Of a stretch of DNA of 64,000 nucleotides, positions 26,417 to 35,653 are shown piece by piece. This DNA is from Blattabacterium sp. (Blatta orientalis) str. Tarazona (GTDB lineage Bacteria > Bacteroidota > Bacteroidia > Flavobacteriales > Blattabacteriaceae): contig NC_020195.1 of assembly GCF_000334405.1 (NCBI RefSeq), positions 124,001-188,000 on the forward strand, written 5' to 3'. Position 1 is the stretch's first letter; each line of letters starts with the position of its first letter. The notes under the pieces were generated by a model. The model was not told the DNA's origin and made no database searches. It saw only the letters and a program-made list of their open reading frames with translations. A program made the position numbers and the translations under genes.

Positions 26417-27187
26417 ATGTATAGCTTCTGTAAAAACTATAAACGAATTTTTGGATTGATAGGAAGAGAAATCAGTTATTCTTTTTCAAGAGACTATTTC
26501 ATGAAAAAATTTAAAAAAGAATCTATTTCTGAAGTCACTTATGAAATATTCGATATTCCAAAAATAGAAGATGTTTTACGGATTTTTAAAAACCCATTCT
26601 TGAAAGGATGCAATATTACTATTCCATATAAAAAGAGCATTATTCCCTTTTTAAATAAACTTATGCCAGAAGCAAAATTTATTGGATCTGTTAATGTAGT
26701 AAAGATAAATGAAGAGAAACATCGGATTGGTTATAATACAGATGTTTTAGGTTTTGAGTTTTCTTTCAAAAAGGACATAAATAAATTATCATATAAAAAT
26801 CAAAAGGCTTTGATTCTTGGAACAGGTGGGGTATCTAGATCAGTTTCCTTTATTCTAAAAAGAATGGGAATCCCATACAGATATGTTTCTAGAAGAAAAA
26901 ATAAAAATTTTTTGGTTTATGAAGAAGTGAACCAATGTCTTTTAGAAGATCATAAAATTATTATTAACTGCACTCCATTGGGGACTTTTCCAAATATCCA
27001 TTTATGCCCACCTTTACCTTATAAATTCCTTTCTTCTAAACACTATCTCTATGATTTGGTTTATAATCCATCTAAAACTTTGTTCTTAAAAAAAGGAGAA
27101 GAAAAAGGGTCTACGATCAGAAATGGTTTAGAAATGTTACGTATTCAAGCAGAAGAATCTTGGAAGATCTGGAATTCATTAAAATAG
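26417..27187 (+). CDS. aroE: Shikimate dehydrogenase
   Basis: NADPH-dependent reduction of 3-dehydroshikimate to shikimate in aromatic amino-acid synthesis, a pathway endosymbionts often keep to feed their host. The 256-residue protein has the shikimate-binding start FGLIGREISYSFSRDYF and the catalytic Lys motif CNITIPYKKSI. It also has the SVNVVKI segment, NTDVLGFEFS, the nucleotide-binding turn LGTGGVSRSVSFIL, and NGLEMLRIQAEESWKIW at the C-terminus. Length is slightly under the usual 265-285. It is followed after 11 bp by ribD on the same strand. Confidence 0.93.
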   Translation: MYSFCKNYKRIFGLIGREISYSFSRDYFMKKFKKESISEVTYEIFDIPKIEDVLRIFKNPFLKGCNITIPYKKSIIPFLNKLMPEAKFIGSVNVVKINEEKHRIGYNTDVLGFEFSFKKDINKLSYKNQKALILGTGGVSRSVSFILKRMGIPYRYVSRRKNKNFLVYEEVNQCLLEDHKIIINCTPLGTFPNIHLCPPLPYKFLSSKHYLYDLVYNPSKTLFLKKGEEKGSTIRNGLEMLRIQAEESWKIWNSLK

Positions 27188-27198
27188 GTTTATGAAAA

Positions 27199-28242
27199 AT
27201 GAACCATAAAAAAATCTTTATGTATAGGGCTATTCAACTGGCAAAAAATGGATTAGGATCCACTTCTCCTAATCCTATGGTAGGATGTTTAATAGAAAGA
27301 AATGGTTTGATTTTATCAGAAGGATGGCATTATAAAGTAGGAATGGATCATGCAGAGGTAAATGCTATTAATAGGGTTGAAAATCCATCTTTATTAACTG
27401 ATTCGACCCTTTATGTCACATTAGAACCATGCGCACATTTTGGAAAAACTCCTCCTTGTGTTGATTTAATCATTAAAAGTAAGATCCCTAGAGTGGTAAT
27501 AGGAATACAAGATCCTTGTCATAAGGTAAACGGTTTGGGGATAAAAAAATTGAGAGAAAATGGAATAGAAGTGATAGAAAATGTTTTAAAGGATCAGTGT
27601 CGCATTTTAAATAAACGTTTTTTTACTTTTTATGAAAAAAAGAGACCTTATATTATATTGAAATGGGCGCAAAGTGATGATGGTTTTATGGATTCTTTGA
27701 AAGGGAATGAGAAAGAAAAACCTTCATGGATTAGTGGAATTTATTCTAGACAATTGAGTCATAAATGGAGATCTGAAGAGGATAGTATTTTAGTAGGAAG
27801 AAAAACCGTGTTTAATGATAATCCAAAATTAGATGTTAGAGAATGGTTCGGATCAGATCCAATTAGAATTTTTATGGATAGAAAATTGAGTATATCTACT
27901 TCTTATTTTATTTTGGATGGAACGAAAAAAACAATTGTTTTTACCGAAAAGAAAAAAGAAAATCAGAAAAATACAGAATTTGTTCAGATTTCTTTTGATA
28001 AAGAGATTATAAAAAATATCTTAAATTATCTATATCAGAAAAACATTTTATCTCTAATTGTAGAAGGAGGTAGAATGACTTTAGAGAGTTTTCTCAAAGA
28101 AAATATTTGGGATGAATCTAGAATATTCATCTGTAATATCTTTTTGAAAGATGGATTAAGGGCTCCTGTAATAGATGGAAGAGTTATAAAAAATATGTAT
28201 ATAGGAGAAAAGGATAAACTTATTATTAAAATTCCATCTTAA
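27199..28242 (+). CDS. ribD: Bifunctional riboflavin deaminase/reductase RibD
   Basis: Second and third steps of riboflavin synthesis: deamination, then side-chain reduction of the pyrimidine intermediate. The 347-residue protein joins an N-terminal zinc deaminase domain (HAEVNAI at about residue 51, then LEPCAHFGKTPPCVDLI) to a C-terminal reductase domain (LKWAQSDDGFM, ILVGRKTVFNDNPKLDVR, LIVEGGRMTLESFL). Zinc ligands His and both Cys are present. Its last 4 bp overlap the convergent acyl-CoA reductase gene. Probably co-transcribed with aroE. Confidence 0.95.
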   Translation: MNHKKIFMYRAIQLAKNGLGSTSPNPMVGCLIERNGLILSEGWHYKVGMDHAEVNAINRVENPSLLTDSTLYVTLEPCAHFGKTPPCVDLIIKSKIPRVVIGIQDPCHKVNGLGIKKLRENGIEVIENVLKDQCRILNKRFFTFYEKKRPYIILKWAQSDDGFMDSLKGNEKEKPSWISGIYSRQLSHKWRSEEDSILVGRKTVFNDNPKLDVREWFGSDPIRIFMDRKLSISTSYFILDGTKKTIVFTEKKKENQKNTEFVQISFDKEIIKNILNYLYQKNILSLIVEGGRMTLESFLKENIWDESRIFICNIFLKDGLRAPVIDGRVIKNMYIGEKDKLIIKIPS

Positions 28243-29300
28243 TTTTTTTCTGTAAGGAACTTCATTGTATCAATATTGTCTGAATAATCCCATAATTTAG
28301 GGAATTGAGTTTTTCCAAAATCAACTTCATTTTTACAAATATTTCTTGATACTAAGCATTGTAAATGTTTTCTATTTTTGTGTATCAATTTTTTTAATTG
28401 GTTTAAATTGGAATAAAATTCATAATATACCACTGAGATTGGACTATGGTAATCTTTGTTTTCTATTAAAATCATCATAGGGTTTCTTTTAATGACTATG
28501 TTATTTAGAGTATATATGGAAAGATAATAATTGTAGTTATCAATGTACTTATAATTTTTCATTACATAGGATAATAAATTTTGATCCAAGATGAGATGAA
28601 GATCATAATTGTTAGGAATGAATATCTTTCCCACATTTCTACATCCTCTTCCAGAATAAGTTAAAATGTCTTTATTTAAAGAGATTAAATCTTTTTTACT
28701 TTCATTTCCTTGTAGAATAGCTATAGAAGTTCGTCTTTTTCTAAGTATCATAGGATATTTTCTAAAGTAGTATTCAAAATAACGAGCTGTATTATTACTG
28801 CAACTTGCTATAACCGAATCATATTTTTCTTTAAAAAAATTTTTAGAAAATTTTATTTTTTTTTCTAATAAAGGATTTATATGAGTAATTATTTTGCCTA
28901 AAAAAGGAAGTAACAAATTATCTTCTTCGGACAATTTTATTAAAATTCGATGTCCTGATAAAAGGACACATAAAAAATCATGAAACCCTACTATGGGAAT
29001 ATTTCCCGGCATAATAACTAAAATAGTTTTGATTTGATTCTTTTTCTTGATAAAAGAATATTTATTCAACCAATATTCTAGTTTTTCTTTTGTAAGTATT
29101 TTCCCCCATTGTTCAATAGTGATGAATAAATCTTCTGTCCTAAACCAGCTATTGATAATGGGGATTTTTTTTATAATATTCTGAAATGGAAAAAAAAATT
29201 TTTTAAAATTTCCAGAAATATATTTTTCATGTGCATAAAATTTCTTAAATTCTCTAAGAAAAAGACCTAACTTATCGAAAGTCTGAATCAGATTGTTCAT
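28239..29300 (-). CDS. Acyl-CoA reductase (LuxC-like)
   Basis: A 353-residue member of the Bacteroidota acyl-CoA reductase (LuxC/aldehyde dehydrogenase-like) family. Recognised segments are VIMPGNIPIVGFHDFLCVLL, SCSNNTARYFEYYFR, YSGRGCRNVGKIFIP (which holds the expected catalytic cysteine) and FGKTQFPKLWDYSDNIDT at the C-terminus. It presumably reduces an acyl-CoA to an aldehyde in the cytoplasm; the physiological substrate in flavobacteria is not established. It diverges from a dicluster ferredoxin gene with a 33 bp gap, an arrangement seen in many Bacteroidota and suggesting a shared redox role. Its 3' end overlaps ribD by 4 bp. Confidence 0.85.
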   Translation of the reverse strand: MNNLIQTFDKLGLFLREFKKFYAHEKYISGNFKKFFFPFQNIIKKIPIINSWFRTEDLFITIEQWGKILTKEKLEYWLNKYSFIKKKNQIKTILVIMPGNIPIVGFHDFLCVLLSGHRILIKLSEEDNLLLPFLGKIITHINPLLEKKIKFSKNFFKEKYDSVIASCSNNTARYFEYYFRKYPMILRKRRTSIAILQGNESKKDLISLNKDILTYSGRGCRNVGKIFIPNNYDLHLILDQNLLSYVMKNYKYIDNYNYYLSIYTLNNIVIKRNPMMILIENKDYHSPISVVYYEFYSNLNQLKKLIHKNRKHLQCLVSRNICKNEVDFGKTQFPKLWDYSDNIDTMKFLTEKN

Positions 29301-29333
29301 TATATTATAGAATCTACATTAAATTTAATTTAA

Positions 29334-29684
29334 ATGTCTATAAAAATCACAGAAGAATGTATAAATTGTGGGGCCTGTGAATCTGAATGTCCTAATCATG
29401 CAATTTATGAAGGAGGAAAAGTATGGAGAATGTCAGATGGAACTTCTTTGTGGAAGAAAAAAATGTCAGAAGATTTTTTTTTGGATCCAATATTTCCTCA
29501 GAAACCAAAAAAAAAGGATATATATTTTATAGTAGCAGAAAAGTGTACAGAATGTGTTGGTTTTTATGAAGAACCACAATGTGTAACAATTTGTCCAGTA
29601 AATTGTTGCGTTCTAGATGATAGCCATGTAGAATCTAAAGAAGATCTTCTTAAAAAGAAAAATTTTTTGCATGATTCTTTTTAA
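29334..29684 (+). CDS. 4Fe-4S dicluster ferredoxin
   Basis: A 116-residue soluble electron carrier. The first cluster motif is CINCGACESECPNHAIYEGG (residues 9-28). The second, interrupted one is CTECVGFYEEPQCVTICPVNC, with the long insertion between the second and third Cys usual for this family. Both clusters have four Cys in CxxCxxCxxxCP-like order. It diverges from the acyl-CoA reductase gene and precedes the desaturase gene, either of which could be its electron partner (inference). Confidence 0.93.
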   Translation: MSIKITEECINCGACESECPNHAIYEGGKVWRMSDGTSLWKKKMSEDFFLDPIFPQKPKKKDIYFIVAEKCTECVGFYEEPQCVTICPVNCCVLDDSHVESKEDLLKKKNFLHDSF

Positions 29685-29742
29685 AAGAATTTTTCATTTC
29701 AATGAATTCTCAATATTTAGAAATTAAGAAAGCATTTAAAAA

Positions 29743-30753
29743 TTGGAAAGATATAGCAAAAACTTTATTATCCAAAATAATTGGAAAGCTTTTATTCAAA
29801 TTTTAAATACTTTTTTTCCTTTTGTTTTCATTTGGATAACAATAGTCTTTTGCATCTTCAATTATTCAAAGTATCTAACAATTTTCTTATCTATATTCAA
29901 CTCCTTTTTTTTGATTAGAATATTCATCATTCAACATGACTGTGGACATCAATCATTTACCTCTTCAAAAAAAATTAATAATATCATAGGTTTTATTTGT
30001 AGCCTTTTTACTTTAATTCCGTTTAAATATTGGGCTAAATCACATAATTATCATCATGCACATAATTCTCAATTGGATTTTAGAGATATAGGTGATATAA
30101 CTATTTTAACTGTTAGGGAATATCAAAAATTGAATTTTTGGAAAAAAATAAAGTATAGAATGTATCGATCCTTTATCGTCATGTTTTTTTTAGGACCTAT
30201 CTATTATATTTTTATACACAATAGATTACCATTAATTCATATAAAAGGTTGGGAAAAAGCAAAAGTAAATCTTTGGATCAGCAATTTTTGTATTTTATTT
30301 TTTTATATTTTTATAGGAAATTTTATTGGTTTTTTTAAATTATTATTTATTCAATTTCCAACTATTGTTTTATTTTCTATTGTAGCTATATGGGTTTTTT
30401 ATGTTCAACATCAACATAATCCTAATTACAAAGAATGGAAAACTAATTGGGATTACTGTATAGCCGCTATAAAAGGTAGTTCTTTTTACAAATTACCTAA
30501 AATAATTCATTGGTTTACAGGAAATATTGGATATCATCACATCCATCATTTAGCTCCCAGTATTCCATTTTATTATTTACCTGATTGTCATAGTAAAAAT
30601 CCTATTTTCGATAAATATGTAACAAAAATGAACTTTTCAGGAAGTTTAAAATGCGCAAAATATAAACTTTGGGATGAGGAAAATAAAAAAATGATAAGTT
30701 TTAGATCTTATGAAAAAAGAAATATTAATAAAAAAATTTCTGAACATAAATGA
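29743..30753 (+). CDS. Fatty acid desaturase, 5' end frame-broken
   Basis: Membrane di-iron desaturase/hydroxylase that would introduce double bonds into membrane acyl chains. The family His boxes are present: HDCGHQS, then SHNYHHAH, then HHIHHLAP, with several membrane helices between. The frame opens only at a TTG at 29743. The natural N-terminus seems to start at the ATG at 29702 (MNSQYLEIKKAFKNWKDIAK) and to join KNFIIQNNWKAFIQ if the A5 run at 29758-29762 had six A. As read, no ATG exists in this frame before the helices. The gene overlaps ung by 44 bp at its end. Ferredoxin next door could supply electrons. Confidence 0.85.
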   Translation: MERYSKNFIIQNNWKAFIQILNTFFPFVFIWITIVFCIFNYSKYLTIFLSIFNSFFLIRIFIIQHDCGHQSFTSSKKINNIIGFICSLFTLIPFKYWAKSHNYHHAHNSQLDFRDIGDITILTVREYQKLNFWKKIKYRMYRSFIVMFFLGPIYYIFIHNRLPLIHIKGWEKAKVNLWISNFCILFFYIFIGNFIGFFKLLFIQFPTIVLFSIVAIWVFYVQHQHNPNYKEWKTNWDYCIAAIKGSSFYKLPKIIHWFTGNIGYHHIHHLAPSIPFYYLPDCHSKNPIFDKYVTKMNFSGSLKCAKYKLWDEENKKMISFRSYEKRNINKKISEHK

Positions 30754-31396
30754 GGATTGGTTTTTTTTCATAAAAGAGGAATTGGATAAGCTTTATTTTC
30801 AAAAATTATTAAAATTCCTTAGGATTGAATATAAAAATTATGTTTGTTTTCCAGAAAAAAAATATTTTTTCTTCTTCAATTATTGTTCTTTTTCTAAACT
30901 AAAAGTAGTTATTCTAGGGCAAGACCCTTATTATAAAGATGATCAAGCTGATGGTTTATCCTTTTCTGTTCCGGATGGAGTCGAAATTCCTCCTTCTTTA
31001 AAGAATATTTTTATAGAAGTGAATAATTGTTTTCAAAACAAATCATTTCCTATTAGTGGTTCTTTAATTTTTTGGGCAATCCAAGGTGTTTTATTACTTA
31101 ATTCTGTCTTAACGGTAAGAAAAGGACTTCCTGGATCTCATAGAAATAAAGGTTGGGAGATTTTTACGGATAAAATCATTCGAATAATTTCGAATAAAAA
31201 AAAGCATATTGTTTTTTTATTGTGGGGAGAGTTAGCCAAAAAAAAAGATTCTCTAATTGATTTTAATAATCATTATATATTAAAAACATCACATCCGTCT
31301 CCTCTTTCTGCAAATTTTGGTTTTTTAGGATCTAAACAGTTTTTAAAAACTAATCAATTTTTGAAAAAAATGGGAAAAAAGCCTATAATTTGGTAA
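30710..31396 (+). CDS. ung: Uracil-DNA glycosylase
   Basis: Removes uracil from DNA to start base excision repair, relevant in a genome drifting toward A+T through cytosine deamination. The 228-residue family 1 enzyme carries the catalytic loop GQDPYYKDDQADGLSFSV, the GLLLLN-like GVLLLNSVLTV, FLLWGELAKKK, and HPSPLSAN, the minor-groove intercalation loop. Full length. Its start overlaps the desaturase 3' end by 44 bp in another frame, and it meets the convergent lpdA with no gap. Confidence 0.95.
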   Translation: MKKEILIKKFLNINEDWFFFIKEELDKLYFQKLLKFLRIEYKNYVCFPEKKYFFFFNYCSFSKLKVVILGQDPYYKDDQADGLSFSVPDGVEIPPSLKNIFIEVNNCFQNKSFPISGSLIFWAIQGVLLLNSVLTVRKGLPGSHRNKGWEIFTDKIIRIISNKKKHIVFLLWGELAKKKDSLIDFNNHYILKTSHPSPLSANFGFLGSKQFLKTNQFLKKMGKKPIIW

Positions 31397-32821
31397 TTAC
31401 ATGTGTATGGCTTTATTTTCAAAACTCAACAAGGCAGCTTCTTTAAAAGATTCGCTAAAAGTAGGATGTGGGTGGCAAATTCTATAGATATCTTCTGAAG
31501 AGGCACGAAATTCCATAGCGACAGAAGCTTCCATTATCATATCGGAGGCATGATCGCCTATCATATGAACTCCTAATATTTCATCTGTTTTTTTATGAGA
31601 TAGCATTTTTACAAAACCTTCTGTAGATCCGCTAGCACGAGCTATTCCCAATATTCTCATAGGAAAGAAACCTATATTGTATTCTATTCCTTTATTCTTG
31701 ATTTCTTTTTCTGTAAACCCAATACTAGATACTTCAGGATTAGTATATAGAACAGATGGGACTAAATTATAGTTTATTTTATTTGGTTTTTGTCCAGCTA
31801 GATGTTCTGCTACATATAAACCTTCTTCTTCCGCTTTGTGTGCTAACATTTTTCCGCCTATGACATCTCCTATCGCATAGATATTTTCTACAGAACTTTG
31901 TAAAAAATCATTAACTAAAATGAAACCTTTTTGATCTTTTTGAATTCCTATATGTTCTAATCCAAGATTTTCTGTATAAGGGGTCCTTCCAATTGATATG
32001 AGGCAATAATCCCCTATATATTTCATTTTTTTTCCATTATTTTTATTTTTAACATAAACTGAAATTTCATTAGAATCTAATGAAACTATATCCTGGATTA
32101 ATAAGGATGTTTCTATTTGAATTCCAGATTTTTCTAATATTTTTTGAATCTCTTGACTTAAAGAATGATCCATATTTGAAATTATTTTATCCATGGTTTC
32201 AATAATAGTTACTTGACTTCCTAACCTATGGTAAATAGAAGCTAATTCTAATCCGATTATTCCTCCTCCAATTATTATTAATTTTTTTGGAATTTCATCC
32301 ATAGAAAGAGCCTCCGTAGAGGAAATAATTCTTTTTCTTTTCTCAAAATTTGAGAATGGGAGACCTCTTGGTTTAGAACCTGTAGATATTATACAATATT
32401 TAAATTGTATTTCTTGTATTTTTTTAAAAGTTTTTCTTTCTGTGATAGAAATCACATGATTTTTCTTAAATGTAGCTAGGCCTTTATATAAATCAATATT
32501 ATTTTTTTTCATGAGATATTTCACTCCTTCATTTGTTTTTTTCACGATTTCATTTTTCCTTTTCATCATTTTTTCTAAATCCAAAGATAATTTATCATAA
32601 ATAATTCCATGGGAATGATGATGATTTTTTGCAAATAAAAAATATTTAGAAGAATATAAAAGAGATTTTGAAGGAATGCAGCCCACATTTAAACAGGTTC
32701 CGCCTAAATCTTGATATTTCTCTATAAGAGCAGTATGAATTCCTAATTGACTTGCACGAATAGCTGAAACATAACCTCCTGGGCCAGAACCGATAACAAC
32801 AAGATCATATAAATTATTCAT
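31397..32821 (-). CDS. lpdA: Dihydrolipoyl dehydrogenase
   Basis: FAD/NAD enzyme (E3) that reoxidises lipoamide in pyruvate or 2-oxoglutarate dehydrogenase complexes and the glycine cleavage system. The 474-residue protein has the FAD site VIGSGPGGYVSAIRASQLG, the redox disulfide GGTCLNVGCIPSK, and the NAD site IIGGGIIGLELASIYHRLG. It also has YAIGDVIGGKMLAHKAEEEG and the C-terminal catalytic His-Glu pair in CHPHPTFSESFKEA. All key residues are intact. It is followed upstream by a deoxyhypusine-synthase-like gene on the same strand (43 bp gap). Confidence 0.96.
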   Translation of the reverse strand: MNNLYDLVVIGSGPGGYVSAIRASQLGIHTALIEKYQDLGGTCLNVGCIPSKSLLYSSKYFLFAKNHHHSHGIIYDKLSLDLEKMMKRKNEIVKKTNEGVKYLMKKNNIDLYKGLATFKKNHVISITERKTFKKIQEIQFKYCIISTGSKPRGLPFSNFEKRKRIISSTEALSMDEIPKKLIIIGGGIIGLELASIYHRLGSQVTIIETMDKIISNMDHSLSQEIQKILEKSGIQIETSLLIQDIVSLDSNEISVYVKNKNNGKKMKYIGDYCLISIGRTPYTENLGLEHIGIQKDQKGFILVNDFLQSSVENIYAIGDVIGGKMLAHKAEEEGLYVAEHLAGQKPNKINYNLVPSVLYTNPEVSSIGFTEKEIKNKGIEYNIGFFPMRILGIARASGSTEGFVKMLSHKKTDEILGVHMIGDHASDMIMEASVAMEFRASSEDIYRICHPHPTFSESFKEAALLSFENKAIHM

Positions 32822-32864
32822 TACTAATGTATTTTATTTAATAAAGTTATACAAATCTGCTTTC

Positions 32865-33836
32865 TTACATATCTAATATATAAGCAAAAATTAATGGTGC
32901 TACAATAGTAGCATCCGATTCAATGATAAACTTAGGAGTGTCCTTATCTAATTTTCCCCAAGTTATTTTTTCATTAGGAATAGCTCCGGAATAGGATCCA
33001 TAACTAGTAGTAGAATCAGAAATTTGGCAAAAATAAGCCCAATAAGGAGTAGGGATCCATCCTATATCTTGAGAAAGCATAGGAACTACACAGATAGGAA
33101 AGTCTCCGGAAATTCCTCCGCCTATCTGAAAAAATCCTATTTTATTTTTCACAGATTCTTTTTGGTACCATTTAGCTAAATAAATCATATATTCGATTCC
33201 ATTCTTTACAAGAATTGGTGAAAATAATTTTTTCATACAATATGAAGCGAATATGTTCCCTATTGTGCTATCTTCCCAACCTGGAACAACCATGGGTAAA
33301 TTTTTTTTTGCGGCAGCCAAAACCCAACTATCTTTTGAATTGATATCATAATATGGTTCTAAAATATTTTCTAATAATAATTGATAAATATATTCATGGG
33401 GAAAATATCGTTCAGATTTTTCCTTAGCTCTTTTCCATATATTGAGAATATGTTTTTGTAGAAATTTAAAGGATTTATCTTCTGGAATACAAGTATCTGT
33501 AACACGATTAAATCCTTTTTTTAAAAAATTTTTTTCTTCATTAGGAGTTAAATCTCTATAATTAGAAATTTTCTTATAATGTGAATGAGCTATTAAATTA
33601 GTTATATCTTCTTCTAAATTAGCACCAGTACAAGAAATAATATGAACTTTATCTTTTCGGATCATTTCAGCTAATATTTTTCCTAATTCTGCAGTACTCA
33701 TTGCACCTGCCAATGTAATCATCATTTTTCCATCATTTTTAATATGATGTTTATAAGCTTTAGCTGCTTCTGATAAAGTTAGAGCATTAAAATGAAGAAA
33801 ATATTTTTCGATAAAGGAAGTAATAGAATCTTTCAT
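32865..33836 (-). CDS. Deoxyhypusine synthase-like protein
   Basis: A 323-residue NAD-dependent aminobutyl-transferase-fold protein. Family marks are TLAGAMSTAELGKILAEMIR, ISCTGANLEEDI, VPGWEDSTIGN, QIGGGISGDFPI, and ITWGKLDKDTPKFIIESDAT. The lysine of WGK (residue 295) aligns with the active-site lysine of the eukaryotic enzyme, so catalysis is likely intact. Bacteria have no eIF5A, the eukaryotic substrate; bacterial homologues are thought to act on polyamines or related amines, and homospermidine synthase is a known relative. The real substrate here is unknown. It lies between rny (16 bp) and lpdA, in a minus-strand run. Confidence 0.85.
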   Translation of the reverse strand: MKDSITSFIEKYFLHFNALTLSEAAKAYKHHIKNDGKMMITLAGAMSTAELGKILAEMIRKDKVHIISCTGANLEEDITNLIAHSHYKKISNYRDLTPNEEKNFLKKGFNRVTDTCIPEDKSFKFLQKHILNIWKRAKEKSERYFPHEYIYQLLLENILEPYYDINSKDSWVLAAAKKNLPMVVPGWEDSTIGNIFASYCMKKLFSPILVKNGIEYMIYLAKWYQKESVKNKIGFFQIGGGISGDFPICVVPMLSQDIGWIPTPYWAYFCQISDSTTSYGSYSGAIPNEKITWGKLDKDTPKFIIESDATIVAPLIFAYILDM

Positions 33837-33852
33837 AATTTATAATTAGATT

Positions 33853-35424
33853 TTATCTAGCTATTTGTACAGCTCTGGTTTCTCTGATCACTGTTACTTT
33901 TATTTGACCAGGATAGGTCATTTCGTTTTTTATTTTCTCTGTTATATCAAAAGATAACTGAAAAGCTTTTTTATCATCTATTTTTTCGCTTTCCACTAAA
34001 ACTCTCAGTTCTCTACCTGCCTGTATAGCAAAAGCCTTATTTACCCCATCAAAACTCAAAGCAATATCTTCCAGATTTTTTAATCTTTTAGAATAAGATT
34101 CAAAAGAATTCCTTCTTACTCCAGGACGAGCTCCACTAATAGAATCCGATACTTGTACGATAGGAGATATTAGAACTTTCATTTCTATTTCATCATGATG
34201 AGAGCCTATTGCATTACAAACTTCCATATTTTCTCCGTATTTTTCAGCCCATTGCATTCCTAAAATAGCATGAGGGAGCTCTGATTCTGTTTCAGGAACT
34301 TTTCCTATATCATGTAATAAACCCGCCCGCTTAGCTAATTTTGCATTTAATCCTAATTCAGAGGCTAATATTCCTGCTAAATGAGCCACTTCTCTAGAAT
34401 GTTGTAATAGATTCTGTCCATAAGAAGAACGGTATTTCATCCTACCTATCATTCTAATTAATTCTGGGTGTATCCCATGAATTCCTAAATCGATTATGTT
34501 TTTTTTTCCTATTTCTACTATTTCTTCTTCAATTTTTTTTCTAGTTTTTGCTACGATCTCTTCAATTCTTGCTGGATGTATTCGTCCGTCTATTACCAAT
34601 TTATGAAGTGATAACCTAGCTACTTCTCTACGTATAGGATTGAAACAAGATAATAGAATAGCTTCTGGAGTATCATCTACAATAATTTCTACTCCTGTTG
34701 CTTTTTCCAGAGCTCTTATATTTCTTCCTTCTCGTCCAATAATGCGACCTTTTACGTCATCCGATTCTATATTGAATACAGAAACTGCATTCTCAACAGC
34801 TTGTTCTGTCCCCATTCTTTGAATAGCTTGAATGACTATTTTTCTGGCTTCCATTTTTGCAGTGAGTTGGGATTCTTCTATAATATTTTGTATATGTGTT
34901 TGTGCTTTGACTTTCGCTTCTCCTTTAAGTGCTTCAATTAATTCATTTTTAGCTTCTTCAGAAGAATAATTGGATATTTTTTCAAGTAGTTCTACTTGTT
35001 TTATCTGCATGTTTTTAAATTCTTCTTGTTTTTTTTGAAGAATTTTGAATTTTTTTTCACAATCATGTATTTGATTTTCTAGACGATTATTTCTTTTAAA
35101 ATAAATTTCAATTTCTTTAGATAATCTAGATTCTTTTTCTCTTGTTTTATTTTCTATATCCGTTATTTTTTTTTCTCTAAGACGAACATCTTTTTCATGT
35201 TTAGATTTAAGTTCTATAAATTTTTCTTTTGCTTGAATAATTTTATTTTTTTTTATATAATCTCCTTCTTTTTCTGCATTTTTTATAATTTTTTTTGCTT
35301 GAATTTTAGATTTTTCTAATAAATGAATATACTTTTTCAAGATGGTTTTTTTTCCAAATAAATAACATGTAATAATTCCAATTATAAACCCCATGAGAAC
35401 CGAAAATCCAACATTTATTTTCAT
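33853..35424 (-). CDS. rny: Ribonuclease Y
   Basis: Membrane-anchored endoribonuclease that starts mRNA turnover. The 523-residue protein has an N-terminal membrane helix ([19 protein letters not shown]), a long charged coiled coil (about 25-190) and a KH domain ([20 protein letters not shown]). An HD phosphohydrolase domain ([20 protein letters not shown], then [13 protein letters not shown]) is followed by SHHDEIE and the family C-terminus. Length is normal. It is the first gene of a minus-strand run with the deoxyhypusine-like gene and lpdA, and diverges from the cysteine desulfurase across 229 bp. Confidence 0.96.
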   Translation of the reverse strand: MKINVGFSVLMGFIIGIITCYLFGKKTILKKYIHLLEKSKIQAKKIIKNAEKEGDYIKKNKIIQAKEKFIELKSKHEKDVRLREKKITDIENKTREKESRLSKEIEIYFKRNNRLENQIHDCEKKFKILQKKQEEFKNMQIKQVELLEKISNYSSEEAKNELIEALKGEAKVKAQTHIQNIIEESQLTAKMEARKIVIQAIQRMGTEQAVENAVSVFNIESDDVKGRIIGREGRNIRALEKATGVEIIVDDTPEAILLSCFNPIRREVARLSLHKLVIDGRIHPARIEEIVAKTRKKIEEEIVEIGKKNIIDLGIHGIHPELIRMIGRMKYRSSYGQNLLQHSREVAHLAGILASELGLNAKLAKRAGLLHDIGKVPETESELPHAILGMQWAEKYGENMEVCNAIGSHHDEIEMKVLISPIVQVSDSISGARPGVRRNSFESYSKRLKNLEDIALSFDGVNKAFAIQAGRELRVLVESEKIDDKKAFQLSFDITEKIKNEMTYPGQIKVTVIRETRAVQIAR

Positions 35425-35583
35425 ATGTACTCAATTTAAATAAAAATAAAATAGACATTTTAATAACATTTTTAAAACAAAAGGTAATAAGTAGAAGCTT
35501 TATAAAAAAAGATCTTAAGACAAGGATAAATATACAAAATTAATAACGAGGAAATTTTTTATATATTTTTTAATCAACGGAAT

Positions 35584-35616
35584 TTGAATAAATTATAACA
35601 TAATTTTCTATTTTTG
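35584..35616 (+). promoter_or_regulatory. Possible promoter of the cysteine desulfurase gene
   Basis: In the 229 bp divergent gap between rny and the desulfurase gene, TATTTTTG (35609-35616) fits the -7 pattern TAnnTTTG. TTG at 35584-35586 lies 22 bp upstream, one base longer than the known range. The start codon is 37 bp downstream. The rest of the gap (35425-35583) is A+T-rich with nothing I recognise. Confidence 0.35.
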
Positions 35617-35653
35617 TAACTAACTATGCAACTTAATTCTATTCTTAATTCTT

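Noticed and set aside
35425-35583. Possible small RNA gene between rny and the cysteine desulfurase gene
   Set aside because: The stretch is A+T-rich, and I found no stable hairpin or recognisable RNA family.
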